From positions 1,612,001-1,676,000 of the forward strand of contig OZ255847.1 of assembly GCA_965277855.1 (NCBI GenBank): a stretch of 64,000 nucleotides of DNA, written 5' to 3'. The notes under the pieces are model-generated. The model had not been told where the DNA came from. It saw only the letters and a list, made by a program, of their open reading frames with translations, and searched no databases. The position numbers and the translations under genes are program-made. Below, piece by piece: positions 53,327 through 62,362 of this stretch; position 1 is the first letter of the stretch; the number at the start of each line of letters is the position of its first letter. This stretch comes from Bog-105 sp965277855. GTDB taxonomy: Bacteria > Acidobacteriota > Terriglobia > Bryobacterales > Bryobacteraceae.

Positions 53327-53342
53327 TTCTTGTCTGACAGAA
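53327..53342. promoter_or_regulatory. Inverted repeat upstream of the respiratory operon
   Basis: TTCTTGTC-T-GACAGAA is a near-perfect inverted repeat (one extra T in one arm) located 35 bp upstream of the ctaC start. It could be a regulator site for the operon. No regulator gene is adjacent, so this is tentative. Confidence 0.3.
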
Positions 53343-53353
53343 ATTCTCAAGCT

Positions 53354-54970
53354 TTAGTTGTCGTGTGTACAGGCAAAGTTCCCCGCCTCGTTGATACTCC
53401 CCGAACCTTTGTAATGCGCGCTCTGTGGATACGGGCACAAGGGTCGCGTCATTTTGACTCCTGCTGCCGGATTCTTGTCGTCTATCAGCTTAGTAGCGAC
53501 GATCGCGTCGGGCGCCTGGCCGTGCTCTACCCATTGCTCGAGCGCAGTGAAGACGTTTTGCCCCGCATCGTGACTATGCGAAATCTGCAGTTGACCGAAG
53601 ATGTACGGCCCCGGACCACCCGCGCAGTGCTGCATTCCAGGAACCATATAGAGACGGACAAACTGATGCGCCGCGTTCTGTCCCATCGCGGAGACGACAC
53701 TCTGGTAGTAGGAAATCGTATTCTGGGGCGCTATGGCCGGATCGATCCAGCCGTGGTAGAGAATCAATTTGCCGCCGCGCGCGGCAAAACGGCTCAGATT
53801 CGGGTCGGTCGAGTTTAGCACCGAGCCCAGCTTTTGATCGGCCGCTTTCATGGCCTGCTCTACGTCGGCGGTTCGAAAATTCCAACCAGCATCTTCGTAG
53901 ACCATGTTTTGAAAAAAGCCGGTTGCATATTTCATACCCGATGATTGCTCGAATGCCGGTCCGGTCACCCAGTCTTTCCAGCCATTCTCGCCCGCCTCAC
54001 TGCTTGGCATAATGCCAGGGAAGAATTGTTTTCCATTCGGGTAGACGCCGCCGGCGTAGATCTTTTTCAGCGTTTGGAGCTGTGGGGCGGTCAGGCAGTC
54101 CATTGCTTCTCCAGCTGACTGGCAAGATAGACTTTCGGGGTTGAAGTGGCAGCGGGTGGGATCAGTCAAGATGCCATCGCGCACGTGGTCGTTGGCGTCA
54201 CACGCCTTCAACACGGCATCTGTGATCAGCGGCAATTTATCGGGCGGGATGAAATTTGCGGGGCTGGCCGTGCCTACTTGCACCGATTGAAGTCCGGCGG
54301 CGAGCATATGTGTCCAGTTGTTGGCAGGAGCACCGGCAAGGATCCCATCATAATCCTGCGGATAGCGCTGCGCCTCCATCAGGGCCTCGCGACCGCCATC
54401 GGAACAGGAATCGAAGTAGGCCCGCTGAGTGGAAGCTCCGTAGAATGCCTTGGCGATGATCTTGGCAGTTTCCGTCATCTCATGGACGGCGCGGTAGCCG
54501 AAGTCGATAACCTTTTCGGGGTGTCCTAAAGCCCAGCTCGAATCGGTGGCCTCACCGGTGTGTCCGGCATCGGTAGCCACGCCTGCGTACCCGGCGAGCA
54601 CCGCTCCCGCAAGGCCGCGAAAATCGAGCGCGCCGGCGTAACCCCCGTTGCCTAAGCCGCGCAACTTATAATTCCATTTCAGGGTCGGCAGCCAGACTTC
54701 AATCTGGATGTCGGAATCGCTGCTTGGCGTGGCTTCGATCTGTACCCGGCAAAATTCCGGCAGCTTTTTGTAGAGCTTCAATTCCGGTGCGTCCGGTTTT
54801 AAGTCAGCCGGCCTGAACGTTCCGGGAGCCTGGGTCTTCGCCGACATGACGCGCGCTTTGGCCAGTGACAACGTTTTCAGCGTTTCGCACGGAGTTGCTG
54901 CCCGTAGCGATGCTGCGCCCGATGCGGCCGCCCAAACGCCGAACAATAACAGTCGACGCCTAACTGACAT
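53354..54970 (-). CDS. Secreted tannase/feruloyl esterase family protein
   Basis: From ATG 54970 the protein of about 538 residues starts with an Arg-rich signal peptide (MSVRRRLLLFGVWAAASGAA). The tannase fold shows LRGLGNGGYAGALD, the nucleophile region FDSCSDGGREALMEAQRYP with the Cys-Ser pair typical of the family, and YHGWIDPAIAPQNTISYY near the C-terminus with the acid, and MQHCAGGPG with the His and partner Cys. It hydrolyses esters of phenolic acids from plant matter. A start at 55027 is possible but adds residues before the signal peptide. Confidence 0.9.
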   Translation of the reverse strand: MSVRRRLLLFGVWAAASGAASLRAATPCETLKTLSLAKARVMSAKTQAPGTFRPADLKPDAPELKLYKKLPEFCRVQIEATPSSDSDIQIEVWLPTLKWNYKLRGLGNGGYAGALDFRGLAGAVLAGYAGVATDAGHTGEATDSSWALGHPEKVIDFGYRAVHEMTETAKIIAKAFYGASTQRAYFDSCSDGGREALMEAQRYPQDYDGILAGAPANNWTHMLAAGLQSVQVGTASPANFIPPDKLPLITDAVLKACDANDHVRDGILTDPTRCHFNPESLSCQSAGEAMDCLTAPQLQTLKKIYAGGVYPNGKQFFPGIMPSSEAGENGWKDWVTGPAFEQSSGMKYATGFFQNMVYEDAGWNFRTADVEQAMKAADQKLGSVLNSTDPNLSRFAARGGKLILYHGWIDPAIAPQNTISYYQSVVSAMGQNAAHQFVRLYMVPGMQHCAGGPGPYIFGQLQISHSHDAGQNVFTALEQWVEHGQAPDAIVATKLIDDKNPAAGVKMTRPLCPYPQSAHYKGSGSINEAGNFACTHDN

Positions 54971-55027
54971 TCCAGGAACTATAACAGTTTTTGGTTGTTT
55001 TGCGATGAATAACTTTCGATCTGGCAA

Positions 55028-55756
55028 CTATGGATGCGGAGTTGGGCGAAAGTTGCCTGCCAAAACGCTTTTACGCTGCGCGGGCGGCAAATGTTCAATG
55101 GCGTAGCGTAACGTTGTACGCGGCACGGACTGATAGTGCTCTCGCAAAAATGCGAGTAGGCTTGGGCGCGACACTCGCCCTGCTTCTCGAAGCGCCCAGC
55201 CAACTGCCTTGTGAATCAAGTCATGTTGGTCCGACAACAGGATGGCCGCAATGCCAAACACGTCTTCAATCTCCTGCTGTTTGGTAAAGGTCAACGTGGA
55301 AACAATCGCAATCCGCCGCTCCCAGACATTGTCGGATTTCGCAAGACGATACAAGAGATCGCGCGGACGTGTCTTCAGAAAGTGACCCACAATGTAGGGA
55401 GCAGAAGTATCGACGAGATCCCAGTTGTTAAAGCGTTGCGCGTGGGTCAGATAGAAGTCGAAGATTTCTTGCGCCTCGCCGTCACCGGCCCGTTCGTATT
55501 GCGCCACCAAAATTTCGGCCGCGGTGAAACGATACTCGTGGACGGGAGAGTGCAGCAGACGTGCGATGTCTTTGCGCGAGAGGTGCAGATAGCAGTGCGC
55601 CACCTTTCGCTGCAACGGAACGCGCACCCCGAGAAATTGATCGCCCTCGCCGTACTGCCCTTTGCCGGTTTTGAAGAACCAGGCGGAACTTTTCGCGCGT
55701 TCCGGTTCGCCCAAAGCAGCCAAGTCGAGTTCCAGGTCCTTGCGTGTTTTTCTCAT
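55028..55756 (-). CDS. alkD: DNA alkylation repair protein (AlkD-like)
   Basis: The 242-residue all-helical HEAT-repeat protein matches the AlkD family of 3-methyladenine/7-methylguanine glycosylases. FNNWDLVDTSAPYIVGHFL holds the conserved Trp/Asp of the DNA-binding groove and SDNVWERRIAIVSTL another signature. It excises positively charged alkylated bases. No signal or membrane segment. It lies back-to-back with the SDR gene, sharing a 33 bp divergent region. Confidence 0.92.
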   Translation of the reverse strand: MRKTRKDLELDLAALGEPERAKSSAWFFKTGKGQYGEGDQFLGVRVPLQRKVAHCYLHLSRKDIARLLHSPVHEYRFTAAEILVAQYERAGDGEAQEIFDFYLTHAQRFNNWDLVDTSAPYIVGHFLKTRPRDLLYRLAKSDNVWERRIAIVSTLTFTKQQEIEDVFGIAAILLSDQHDLIHKAVGWALREAGRVSRPSLLAFLREHYQSVPRTTLRYAIEHLPPAQRKSVLAGNFRPTPHP

Positions 55757-55789
55757 GTTTGCCCTTCCCTGATACTCTGACTGATTGCC

Positions 55790-56611
55790 ATGAAGTTGTT
55801 TGCAGACCGAGTTGCCGTAATCACGGGAGGCGCCAGCGGGATTGGCCGCGCATTGGCCGAACGTTTTGCCGCGGCCGGCATGCGCATTGTGCTGGCTGAC
55901 GTGGAGGAGCCAGTGTTACACGAGGCTGCACGGGCTATGCAGGAGACGGGGGCGGTTGTGCTGCCGCTAGTGGTAGACGTATCGGATGCGGCGGCCGTTG
56001 AAGCGCTTGCGGAGGAAGCTTACTCGAAATTCGGCGTGGTGCATCTGCTTTGCAATAATGCCGGGGTGGCAGGCGGCGGTGCGCCCGTCTGGGAACAATC
56101 ACTCGCCACGTGGGATTGGGTTCTCAAAGTAAATCTGTGGGGCGTTATTCATGGTGTGCATACCTTCGTACCGCGCATGCTGGCGGCTGGAGAAGAAGGT
56201 CACGTCGTTAACACGGCCTCGGCGGCCGGACTTAGAACCGGACCGCTTCTTGCCCCCTATCACGCTTCCAAACACGCGGTGGTCGCTTTGTCCGAATCGC
56301 TGCACTTCGATCTGCAACTCGCCAAGGCACAGGTAAGTGCCTCGGTTTTGTGCCCGGCTTTTGTAAAGACACATCTGGCAGACAGCACACGCAACCAGCC
56401 GCCAACGGTTGACGCGGGCCGCTATCCCGAAGCTATGCGGAACAAGGTCACGACCGGCATGCTGCCGGAGACCATTGCTGAGCGGGTCTTTGCAGCGGTA
56501 CGTGACGAGCAGTTCTGGATTCTAACCCACGATGACTTCGATGATATGATCCGGGCGCGGTTCGAAGGGATGCTGCGGCGCGAAAATCCGACGCCTCACG
56601 TGTTTAGTTAA
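55790..56611 (+). CDS. Short-chain dehydrogenase/reductase
   Basis: The 273-residue classical SDR has the cofactor motif TGGASGIGRA (about residues 12-21), the NNAGVAGG segment, catalytic Ser in NTASAAGL and YHASK as the Tyr/Lys pair. Asp40 after the second beta strand (VLADVEE) suggests NAD(H) preference. Substrate unknown. No operon partner is visible. Confidence 0.92.
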   Translation: MKLFADRVAVITGGASGIGRALAERFAAAGMRIVLADVEEPVLHEAARAMQETGAVVLPLVVDVSDAAAVEALAEEAYSKFGVVHLLCNNAGVAGGGAPVWEQSLATWDWVLKVNLWGVIHGVHTFVPRMLAAGEEGHVVNTASAAGLRTGPLLAPYHASKHAVVALSESLHFDLQLAKAQVSASVLCPAFVKTHLADSTRNQPPTVDAGRYPEAMRNKVTTGMLPETIAERVFAAVRDEQFWILTHDDFDDMIRARFEGMLRRENPTPHVFS

Positions 56612-56661
56612 GGTTATTTAGTTAAGAGCGAATACGCGCTTTGGGAGGAGGTGCGAGCTGG

Positions 56662-58146
56662 TTATTTGGTCTCGGCGAATAGCTCTTTCCACGATTCATC
56701 GAGCGAAATCCAGCGCTCGACTTCTTCGTCCCAGCTTGGCGCCAGATGCGGCACATGCAACATGCCATGGCCTTCGGAACACAGTAACTCGGTGCCGGAC
56801 CAGTTCAACAAGAGACATCCCGGGCACCCAACACGCACCGGGAAACAAAGCAGCCGCAGACAGACGCGGCAGCGCGCCCGTTGATCGGCCACGGCCCAGA
56901 ACAGCACGCCCATGGTGCCGAGCGTGTAGAGCCACAGCAGGAACGGGCCGGCCGCCGGATCGTGCGAACCGTATAAGATAGCCGAACTGGAGCGGCTCCA
57001 TTCAAGCGCCGCCACAAACACCAGCAGAAACGCAAGCGATACCTTGCTGACGAAGAACGCAACGCGAGGAACCATTGCGCGACGGTCGGCGGCGTTCAGC
57101 AGCGTGCGTAATTTTCGCAGGGGCGCGCGGGAGACCGCCAATACGAGCAGCCCCGATGCCAGCGCCGAAATCGCAAACACGCCCAGAGGAATCCAGGCAG
57201 CCTGCTTTACGAACGAGTACCGGAGCTCAGAGCGAAAGAAGTCATAGCAGGCTGTTTCGGCGATATGGACCAGTTCGCTATCGAGCTCTTTTTCGGTGAT
57301 GCCGGGCCGGATGCGCGCCACCACCATGGCCTGTGCGTCGGGCACATACGGCTGCACCAGATAGATGGCGGCCTGCCTGGATAGGAAGTGGAATGAAGGC
57401 GGCAAAACAGCGGCGACTGTATGCCAGTCGTGTCCCATTTGGATCTTCGAACCGACCGCGCGCGGATTGGCGTGGAATAAAGTACGCCATAAGGAGTTGG
57501 TTAAGACTACGCCGCTACGCTCCGGGAATTGGCCGAACAAAGGTACAGCGTTCAGCGTGCGGAACAAAGCCGCGTTGGTTCTCACAACCAATGGCTGGCT
57601 CACTTGGCCGCGTCCGGTTCGCACTGCCTGATGACTCACTACAAATGGGGCGATGCTTTCGAGCTTCTTGCTGCGACTCGCCCAAGCGGGAATGACATCG
57701 GGCGGTAATCCTTCGTCCGCGCCCCCGACACTCGGGTGGAACCAGATATAAACCAGCCGAGCTGAACCTGCATCCGTTCCGGTGACGAGAATGTTGCGCG
57801 TGGCGGGCAGCCCCAACGTGCAAGCCAACAGCAAGACGAGCGCGCCTGCTAATCCACCCAGGCAGGTCCACGGGGAACGCAGCACCTCCCGCATTCGACT
57901 CCGCACGACATCCTGCCCGGTCAAATGCCAGAAGGCGTCCGGCAGCGCGCCGAGGCAGCGGCGAATCAGCAGCAGGGCCTCTTCTTTGGTCCAACTCTGG
58001 GCGTGGAGCAGAAATTGCCAGCGATGCCAGATTTCGGCTTCCCATTCGTTTTTCCAGTCGAGGCGCTGTGGCGCGGGAACCAGCCAGGCAGCGCATTGGA
58101 TTAGCGCCCCGCAAATCACGAGCGCAATTGGACGCCGTGGTTCCAT
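56662..58146 (-). CDS. MacB/ADOP-like membrane protein with C-terminal zinc ribbon
   Basis: The 494-residue protein starts with a helix and a short permease-prefix-like segment (ADOP N-terminal prefix similarity in WKNEWEAEIWHRWQFL), then helix, a MacB-type periplasmic domain (about residues 120-310, FVVSHQAVRTGRGQVSQPLV and FGQFPERSGVVLTNSLW), and further helices. The C-terminal 80 residues hold CRVC, CPGC and nearby Cys, forming a likely zinc ribbon, which is unusual after FtsX-like helices. It follows padR by 16 bp. Transport by itself is doubtful because only part of the FtsX module is present. Confidence 0.75.
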   Translation of the reverse strand: MEPRRPIALVICGALIQCAAWLVPAPQRLDWKNEWEAEIWHRWQFLLHAQSWTKEEALLLIRRCLGALPDAFWHLTGQDVVRSRMREVLRSPWTCLGGLAGALVLLLACTLGLPATRNILVTGTDAGSARLVYIWFHPSVGGADEGLPPDVIPAWASRSKKLESIAPFVVSHQAVRTGRGQVSQPLVVRTNAALFRTLNAVPLFGQFPERSGVVLTNSLWRTLFHANPRAVGSKIQMGHDWHTVAAVLPPSFHFLSRQAAIYLVQPYVPDAQAMVVARIRPGITEKELDSELVHIAETACYDFFRSELRYSFVKQAAWIPLGVFAISALASGLLVLAVSRAPLRKLRTLLNAADRRAMVPRVAFFVSKVSLAFLLVFVAALEWSRSSSAILYGSHDPAAGPFLLWLYTLGTMGVLFWAVADQRARCRVCLRLLCFPVRVGCPGCLLLNWSGTELLCSEGHGMLHVPHLAPSWDEEVERWISLDESWKELFAETK

Positions 58147-58162
58147 CTGATTCTTCTCGTGC

Positions 58163-58471
58163 CTAGCGGCGCGGCTTTGCCACCAGCCGGCTGAGCAACG
58201 GATACCGTTTTTGCGCCTGCTCCAGAACCTCGGAACCGCTGCGCGTGATCTTGTAATACTTGCGGGCCGGCCGCTGCTCGGCTAAGGCCTTCTTCTCCGC
58301 TTCCCACTGCGACCCAATCAATCCGTCTGCTTCCATGCGCCGCAACGCCGGATACACCGTTCCACTGGGAAGCCCGGTTGCATCCATGATGTCGAATCCA
58401 TAGTTACTTCCTTGCTCTACGGTCTGCAGGATCAGAGCGGCGGTGTGCGATAACTTCGTTGATTCGCTCAT
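58163..58471 (-). CDS. PadR-family transcriptional regulator
   Basis: From ATG 58471 the protein of about 102 residues has the winged-helix PadR core: ESTKLSHTAALILQTVEQ, SNYGFDIMDATGLPSGTVYPALRRMEADGLIGSQW and the wing RPARKYYKITRSGSEVLEQ. It would repress the adjacent permease-like gene and its own transcription. PadR genes beside permeases are common in acidobacteria. This intact copy shows what the broken gene at 26269-26455 has lost. Confidence 0.9.
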   Translation of the reverse strand: MSESTKLSHTAALILQTVEQGSNYGFDIMDATGLPSGTVYPALRRMEADGLIGSQWEAEKKALAEQRPARKYYKITRSGSEVLEQAQKRYPLLSRLVAKPRR

Positions 58472-58484
58472 ACTATATAGCATT

Positions 58485-59312
58485 CTACTTCATTTCGAGA
58501 AACGCCAACAGATCTGAATTGATGGTGTCCGCGTGGGTAGTGGGCATGCCGTGCGGGAAGTCCTTGTAGGTTTTCAGGGTTCCGTTTTTCAGCAGCTTTG
58601 CGGACAGCGGGCCGGAGGCAACATAGGGAACAATCTGGTCGTCCTCGCTGTGCATCACCAACAGCGGAATCGTGATTTTCTTGAGGTCTTCCGTGAAGTC
58701 GGTCTGAGAAAAGGCCACGATGCCGTCATAATGCGCCTTGGCGCCCCCCATCATCCCCTGCCGCCACCAATTTTGGATGATTGCCTCCGAGGCTTTCGCA
58801 CCCGGCCGGTTGAATCCGTAAAAGGGCCCGGCCGGCAGGTCGCGATAGAACTGCGAGCGATTCGCGGCGAGTTGAGCCTGCAGATCATCGAACACTTCTT
58901 TGCTAAGCCCGAGCGGATTGGCCGATGTCTTCAGCATGAGCGGAGGCACGGCGCTGATCAGCGCTGCCTTAGTCACGCGGTCTTCGCCATGCCGGCTCAG
59001 ATAGCGCGTCACCTCTCCGCCGCCGGTGGAATGGCCGACATGGATCGCGTTTTTCAGGTCGAGATGCGACGTGAGAACCGCCAGGTCATCGGCGTAATCA
59101 TCCATGTTGTGGCCTTCCGACGTCTGGGTGGATCGGCCATGGCCACGGCGGTCATGGGCGATCACACGGTAACCATGACGCAAAAAGAACAACAACTGCG
59201 CGTCCCAATCGTCGGCGGACAGCGGCCAGCCATGGCTAAACACAATGGGAGTACCCGAACCCCAGTCCTTGTAAAAGATCTCTGTGCCGTCTTTCGTAGT
59301 GACTGTGGGCAT
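58485..59312 (-). CDS. Alpha/beta-hydrolase, non-haem chloroperoxidase/esterase type
   Basis: The 275-residue cytoplasmic protein matches cofactor-free haloperoxidases: GTEIFYKDWGSGTPIVFSHGWPLSADDWD, nucleophile elbow GHSTGGGE (Ser about 95), the acid in HSEDDQIVPY and His in LPTTHADTIN-type sequence (MPTTHADTIN). These enzymes are chiefly esterases that also form peracids. It is encoded just upstream of padR on the same strand, 13 bp away, perhaps by chance. Confidence 0.9.
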   Translation of the reverse strand: MPTVTTKDGTEIFYKDWGSGTPIVFSHGWPLSADDWDAQLLFFLRHGYRVIAHDRRGHGRSTQTSEGHNMDDYADDLAVLTSHLDLKNAIHVGHSTGGGEVTRYLSRHGEDRVTKAALISAVPPLMLKTSANPLGLSKEVFDDLQAQLAANRSQFYRDLPAGPFYGFNRPGAKASEAIIQNWWRQGMMGGAKAHYDGIVAFSQTDFTEDLKKITIPLLVMHSEDDQIVPYVASGPLSAKLLKNGTLKTYKDFPHGMPTTHADTINSDLLAFLEMK

Positions 59313-59412
59313 GTGGACTCCTTCACAGTGAATAGCGTCCCCTATTAAAGCACAGGTTACCGGCGTTCCGAAGGTTCATCTAAGCGGCCAAGTCCGGCTG
59401 TCCGCGTAAGTC

Positions 59413-61077
59413 TCAATCCGTGCCGGCAATCATCACGCCAAAGGGAGCAATGGCGAACTTCGCCGAGCGAGGGGGACTGCTTTGCGGGCTAGCCAGCAGC
59501 ACGCTCGAGAGATCAGGCCATTCGCCGGGCATTCCGGTGATGGTCACTTGCTGCTCGTTTGGACTGGTATTCAGGACAATTAGGGCAATGCTTTTCTCCC
59601 CCGCCTTGCGGCCAAATGCGAAGACATGCGGATTGCCGGATTCGAGCGGAATATAGCTGCCGTCGCGGAACGCAGGGCGGTCATGTCGCAGCGCGAGCAG
59701 CTTGGAATACCACGCGTAAATAGAGTCGGGGTCGGACTGTTCGGTTTTTACGTTATAGTGCTGAGCGCTTGACTCGACGGGCAGCCAGGGCGAACCCTTG
59801 CTAAAGCCCGCGTTATGCGCGAGGTCCCACTGCATGGGTGTTCGTTCTCCATCGCGATCATCGGCGCGCGGCCGCTTCGGACCGGTCGGCACGTTTTTCA
59901 ATTGTGCTGCCGCCATGTTTCCCATGCCGATTTCTTCACCGTAATACACGAGGACGCAGCCGCGCTGGGTGAGTGTCAGTGCCGCCGTCAGTTTAGCGAT
60001 CTGGTCGTTATGTTCTCCATCGCCGAAGACGCTCCACTGCCGCTGGTGATCGTGGCTGCTCAAGAAGAAGACGGGTGTCTGGCCGCCGAGTTGGAGTTGC
60101 GCCGCATCCACCTGCTTTTTGAAAAGCCGCGCGTCGAGCGTGTGCATCCCGCCGAAAAGGAAGTCCATCGGCAGCTGGATCTCGTCGTGGTTCTTTCCAT
60201 AGACTCTGGCGAGGTCTTGAATCGTGGCGGTGGACGATTCGCCGAGGAGCACACGGTCGCCCGAGTAGCCATTCAAGATCTTTCGCATCTCGCGCAAAAC
60301 TTCGTGGTTTTCCGGGCGGCCTGAATTATAGGGCTGCAATGCCGCCGGGCCGCCGGGCGCGGGAGGATGCGGATCTTCGGGAAACGCGGGATCTTCGAAT
60401 AAATAGGGAGTGGCATCCAGCCGGAAACCGCTGGCGCCGTGATCGAGCCAGAAGCGCACCACATCGTACATTGCTTTGCGCAGCTGGGGATTATTCCAGT
60501 TCACGTCTGGCTGCTGTGGCAGGAAAACGTGGTAATACCATTGCTTCGTCGAAGGGTCCCAAGTCCAGGTGTAACCGCCAAAGATCGATGTCCAGTGAGT
60601 AGGCGGCTGCGCCGCGCCTCCGCCACTTCGCCACACATACCAGTCGCGCTTTGGATTGGTGCGAGAGGATCGCGACTCTTTAAACCAGGGGTGCTGATCG
60701 GAGGTGTGATTCAGCACAAAGTCGACGAGTATCCGTATGCCGTGCTTGTTGGCTTCCGATACCAGCCTGTCCCAATCCGCGAGCGTTCCGTATTCGGGAG
60801 CCACGCTCACGTAATCGGAAATGTCGTAGCCGAAATCGAGATTGGGTGAAGGAAAAAACGGTGTGATCCAAATCGCGTCGATTCCCAACTGCTTCAGGTA
60901 ATCCAGGCGGGAGGTGATGCCATTCAGGTCACCGATGCCATCACCGTTGGAATCCTGAAAGCTGCGCGGGTAGATCTCGTAAATGACGGCGTGGTCATAC
61001 CAACGGTTAGCCTGCTCTTGTGCGGGAGAAACGCGCCCGGCAGTGAGTAATGCGATCAGGAAAAGAGCCGCCTTCAT
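59413..61077 (-). CDS. Secreted GH13 alpha-amylase/alpha-glucosidase
   Basis: From ATG 61077 the protein of about 554 residues has a signal peptide (MKAALFLIALLTAGRVSPAQ) and a GH13 barrel: VIYEIYPRSFQDSNGDGIGDLNGI, DFVLNHTSDQHPWF, nucleophile Asp in GFRLDATPYLFED, acid Glu in LLGESSTAT and Asp in SSHDHQRQ. It belongs to the oligo-1,6-glucosidase/alpha-glucosidase-like clade by its DGIGDLNGI and the DWYVWR segment. It likely degrades external malto-oligosaccharides, supplying GlgP and GH15. Repeat copy B lies upstream. Confidence 0.92.
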   Translation of the reverse strand: MKAALFLIALLTAGRVSPAQEQANRWYDHAVIYEIYPRSFQDSNGDGIGDLNGITSRLDYLKQLGIDAIWITPFFPSPNLDFGYDISDYVSVAPEYGTLADWDRLVSEANKHGIRILVDFVLNHTSDQHPWFKESRSSRTNPKRDWYVWRSGGGAAQPPTHWTSIFGGYTWTWDPSTKQWYYHVFLPQQPDVNWNNPQLRKAMYDVVRFWLDHGASGFRLDATPYLFEDPAFPEDPHPPAPGGPAALQPYNSGRPENHEVLREMRKILNGYSGDRVLLGESSTATIQDLARVYGKNHDEIQLPMDFLFGGMHTLDARLFKKQVDAAQLQLGGQTPVFFLSSHDHQRQWSVFGDGEHNDQIAKLTAALTLTQRGCVLVYYGEEIGMGNMAAAQLKNVPTGPKRPRADDRDGERTPMQWDLAHNAGFSKGSPWLPVESSAQHYNVKTEQSDPDSIYAWYSKLLALRHDRPAFRDGSYIPLESGNPHVFAFGRKAGEKSIALIVLNTSPNEQQVTITGMPGEWPDLSSVLLASPQSSPPRSAKFAIAPFGVMIAGTD

Positions 61078-61113
61078 GTGACACATCCTACTGCACAGGC
61101 TTACGCTCAAGTT

Positions 61114-61317
61114 GTGACCACGAGTGCCACTCGGATCTTTTTAGGACCGCGCACAACGGACCGCGCCCACGGCCCCAGAAGCGCGAGTTACTTCCTCCTA
61201 TGGCGCCGTGGCTCGCTGCCTGTGCGCTTCCAGGGCATGGGCATCTGCTTTGAGCTGCGTGAGTACGATGTGGACACCGACGATCTCTCCGCCGAAACGG
61301 TGGCCCGCAAAATCGGG
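61114..61317 (+). pseudogene. YbaK/EbsC-like (Cys-tRNA deacylase) N-terminal remnant with in-frame repeat
   Basis: A GTG at 61114 starts VTTSATRIFL. A repeat-encoded stretch of 30 codons follows (61144-61233), then GMGICFELREYDVDTDDLSAETVARKIG. The last part closely resembles the N-terminus of YbaK-type prolyl-tRNA editing proteins, which begin with a TNAAR-type helix and continue LREY.VD..DLSAETVARKIG. The match stops at about 61317, so the gene lacks nearly all of its catalytic domain. Without the insert the two halves would join as an ordinary YbaK start. Confidence 0.6.
61149..61229 (+). repeat. Dispersed repeat, copy B, in frame in the YbaK-like remnant
   Basis: The sequence starts GCGCACAACGGACCGCGCCC and ends CTGTGCGCTT, matching copy A (341-422, minus strand) at about 74 of 82 aligned positions. 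The wider insert 61144-61233 is 90 bp, exactly 30 codons, and stays open in the frame of the surrounding remnant. The intergenic remainder to 61438 contains only the remnant and sequence with no recognised content. Confidence 0.8.
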
Positions 61318-61438
61318 CGACGCATCCTTTCGCGGATCCTTTTCATGCAGCAAAAGCAAAGTTTAATCGGCATTAAAGGGTCCCCGAAATACTGGAAATG
61401 CCATTTAAAACTACATGCTAAAGTCAGGTTAGTCGGAG

Positions 61439-62332
61439 ATGACCAAGGTAGTTAGAAAGTTACAGACCGCTTACGAAATCGGGGTCGGTGAGGATTCGTT
61501 TACTTCGACGGACGATCACGTGTATCGCGCCATGTATTCGTATCTGCGGAAGGATCTGGGACTGGCCGAGCCTGTGGCGCAGGAGCGTGCGACTTCAGAA
61601 GTCACCGGCAAGCTCGTCAAGGGATTCTGCGATCAGTGCGAAGAGCTCGGTCTGACATTTGACGACAAGCTGGTGCTCGATCTCGGCTCCGGATTAGGCG
61701 GGTTATCGGCGGAAGTGGCCAGGCGCGGAGCGACGGTGGTCTCGATTGAACCTGGTGCCGCGTGGCGAAGTGTCGCAGCCGAGCGACTGGCAAAAGCCGG
61801 CAACGGCGTTGTGCTCGGAGGCGTTGGGGAAGCGTTACCGGTTGCGTCGAATTCGATCGACTTGATTGTAAGTCTGCAGGTGCTGGAGCATGTACAGTCT
61901 CCGCGGCGGGTGATTGAAGAGGCCTACCGCGTGCTTAAACCGGGCGGCCATTTCTTCTTTGCTTACGAAAATTATTTGTCTTTCTACGAACCGCATTACA
62001 GGGTGCGCTGGCTGCCCCTGTTGCCTAAACCGGTGGGCGCAGCCTATCTCCGGCGTCTCGGGCGCGATCCGCAGTTCCTGCTGGAAGCGGTGACCTACAC
62101 GACTTTTCCGGCTGTGAGAAGACATCTTTTCGCGACCGGCTTTAAGTGTACGCGTATCGATAACTTCCGGTCGGGTTTACGATCGCCGGCCAAGACCAGT
62201 GCGAAATGGAAGCTGATGAAGGCGATCTCCTCGGTTCACGAAGGACTGGCGGTCCAATTAATGGCGGGCAAAGACTATTTACAACGTACTTGCAAGACCG
62301 CTATTCATGAATTAGTGCGCAAACCCAGCTGA
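61439..62332 (+). CDS. Class I SAM-dependent methyltransferase
   Basis: The 297-residue protein carries motif I LVLDLGSGLGGLSAEVARRGATVVSIEPG (about residues 78-106), VASNSIDLIVSLQVLEHVQSPRRVIEEAYRVLKPGGHFFF as motifs II and III, typical of Methyltransf_11 enzymes such as small-molecule or glycan methylases. The C-terminal third is helical and basic. Substrate unknown. It runs divergent from the GH13 gene. Confidence 0.88.
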   Translation: MTKVVRKLQTAYEIGVGEDSFTSTDDHVYRAMYSYLRKDLGLAEPVAQERATSEVTGKLVKGFCDQCEELGLTFDDKLVLDLGSGLGGLSAEVARRGATVVSIEPGAAWRSVAAERLAKAGNGVVLGGVGEALPVASNSIDLIVSLQVLEHVQSPRRVIEEAYRVLKPGGHFFFAYENYLSFYEPHYRVRWLPLLPKPVGAAYLRRLGRDPQFLLEAVTYTTFPAVRRHLFATGFKCTRIDNFRSGLRSPAKTSAKWKLMKAISSVHEGLAVQLMAGKDYLQRTCKTAIHELVRKPS

Positions 62333-62362
62333 ATGGCGGTGTCAAGAGCTCCACGCAGCGGC

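Noticed and set aside
61078..61455. An apparently complete 125-codon gene upstream of the methyltransferase
   Set aside because: It is made of the dispersed repeat plus a YbaK-like fragment and unrelated sequence, so it is better read as a remnant than a functional gene.
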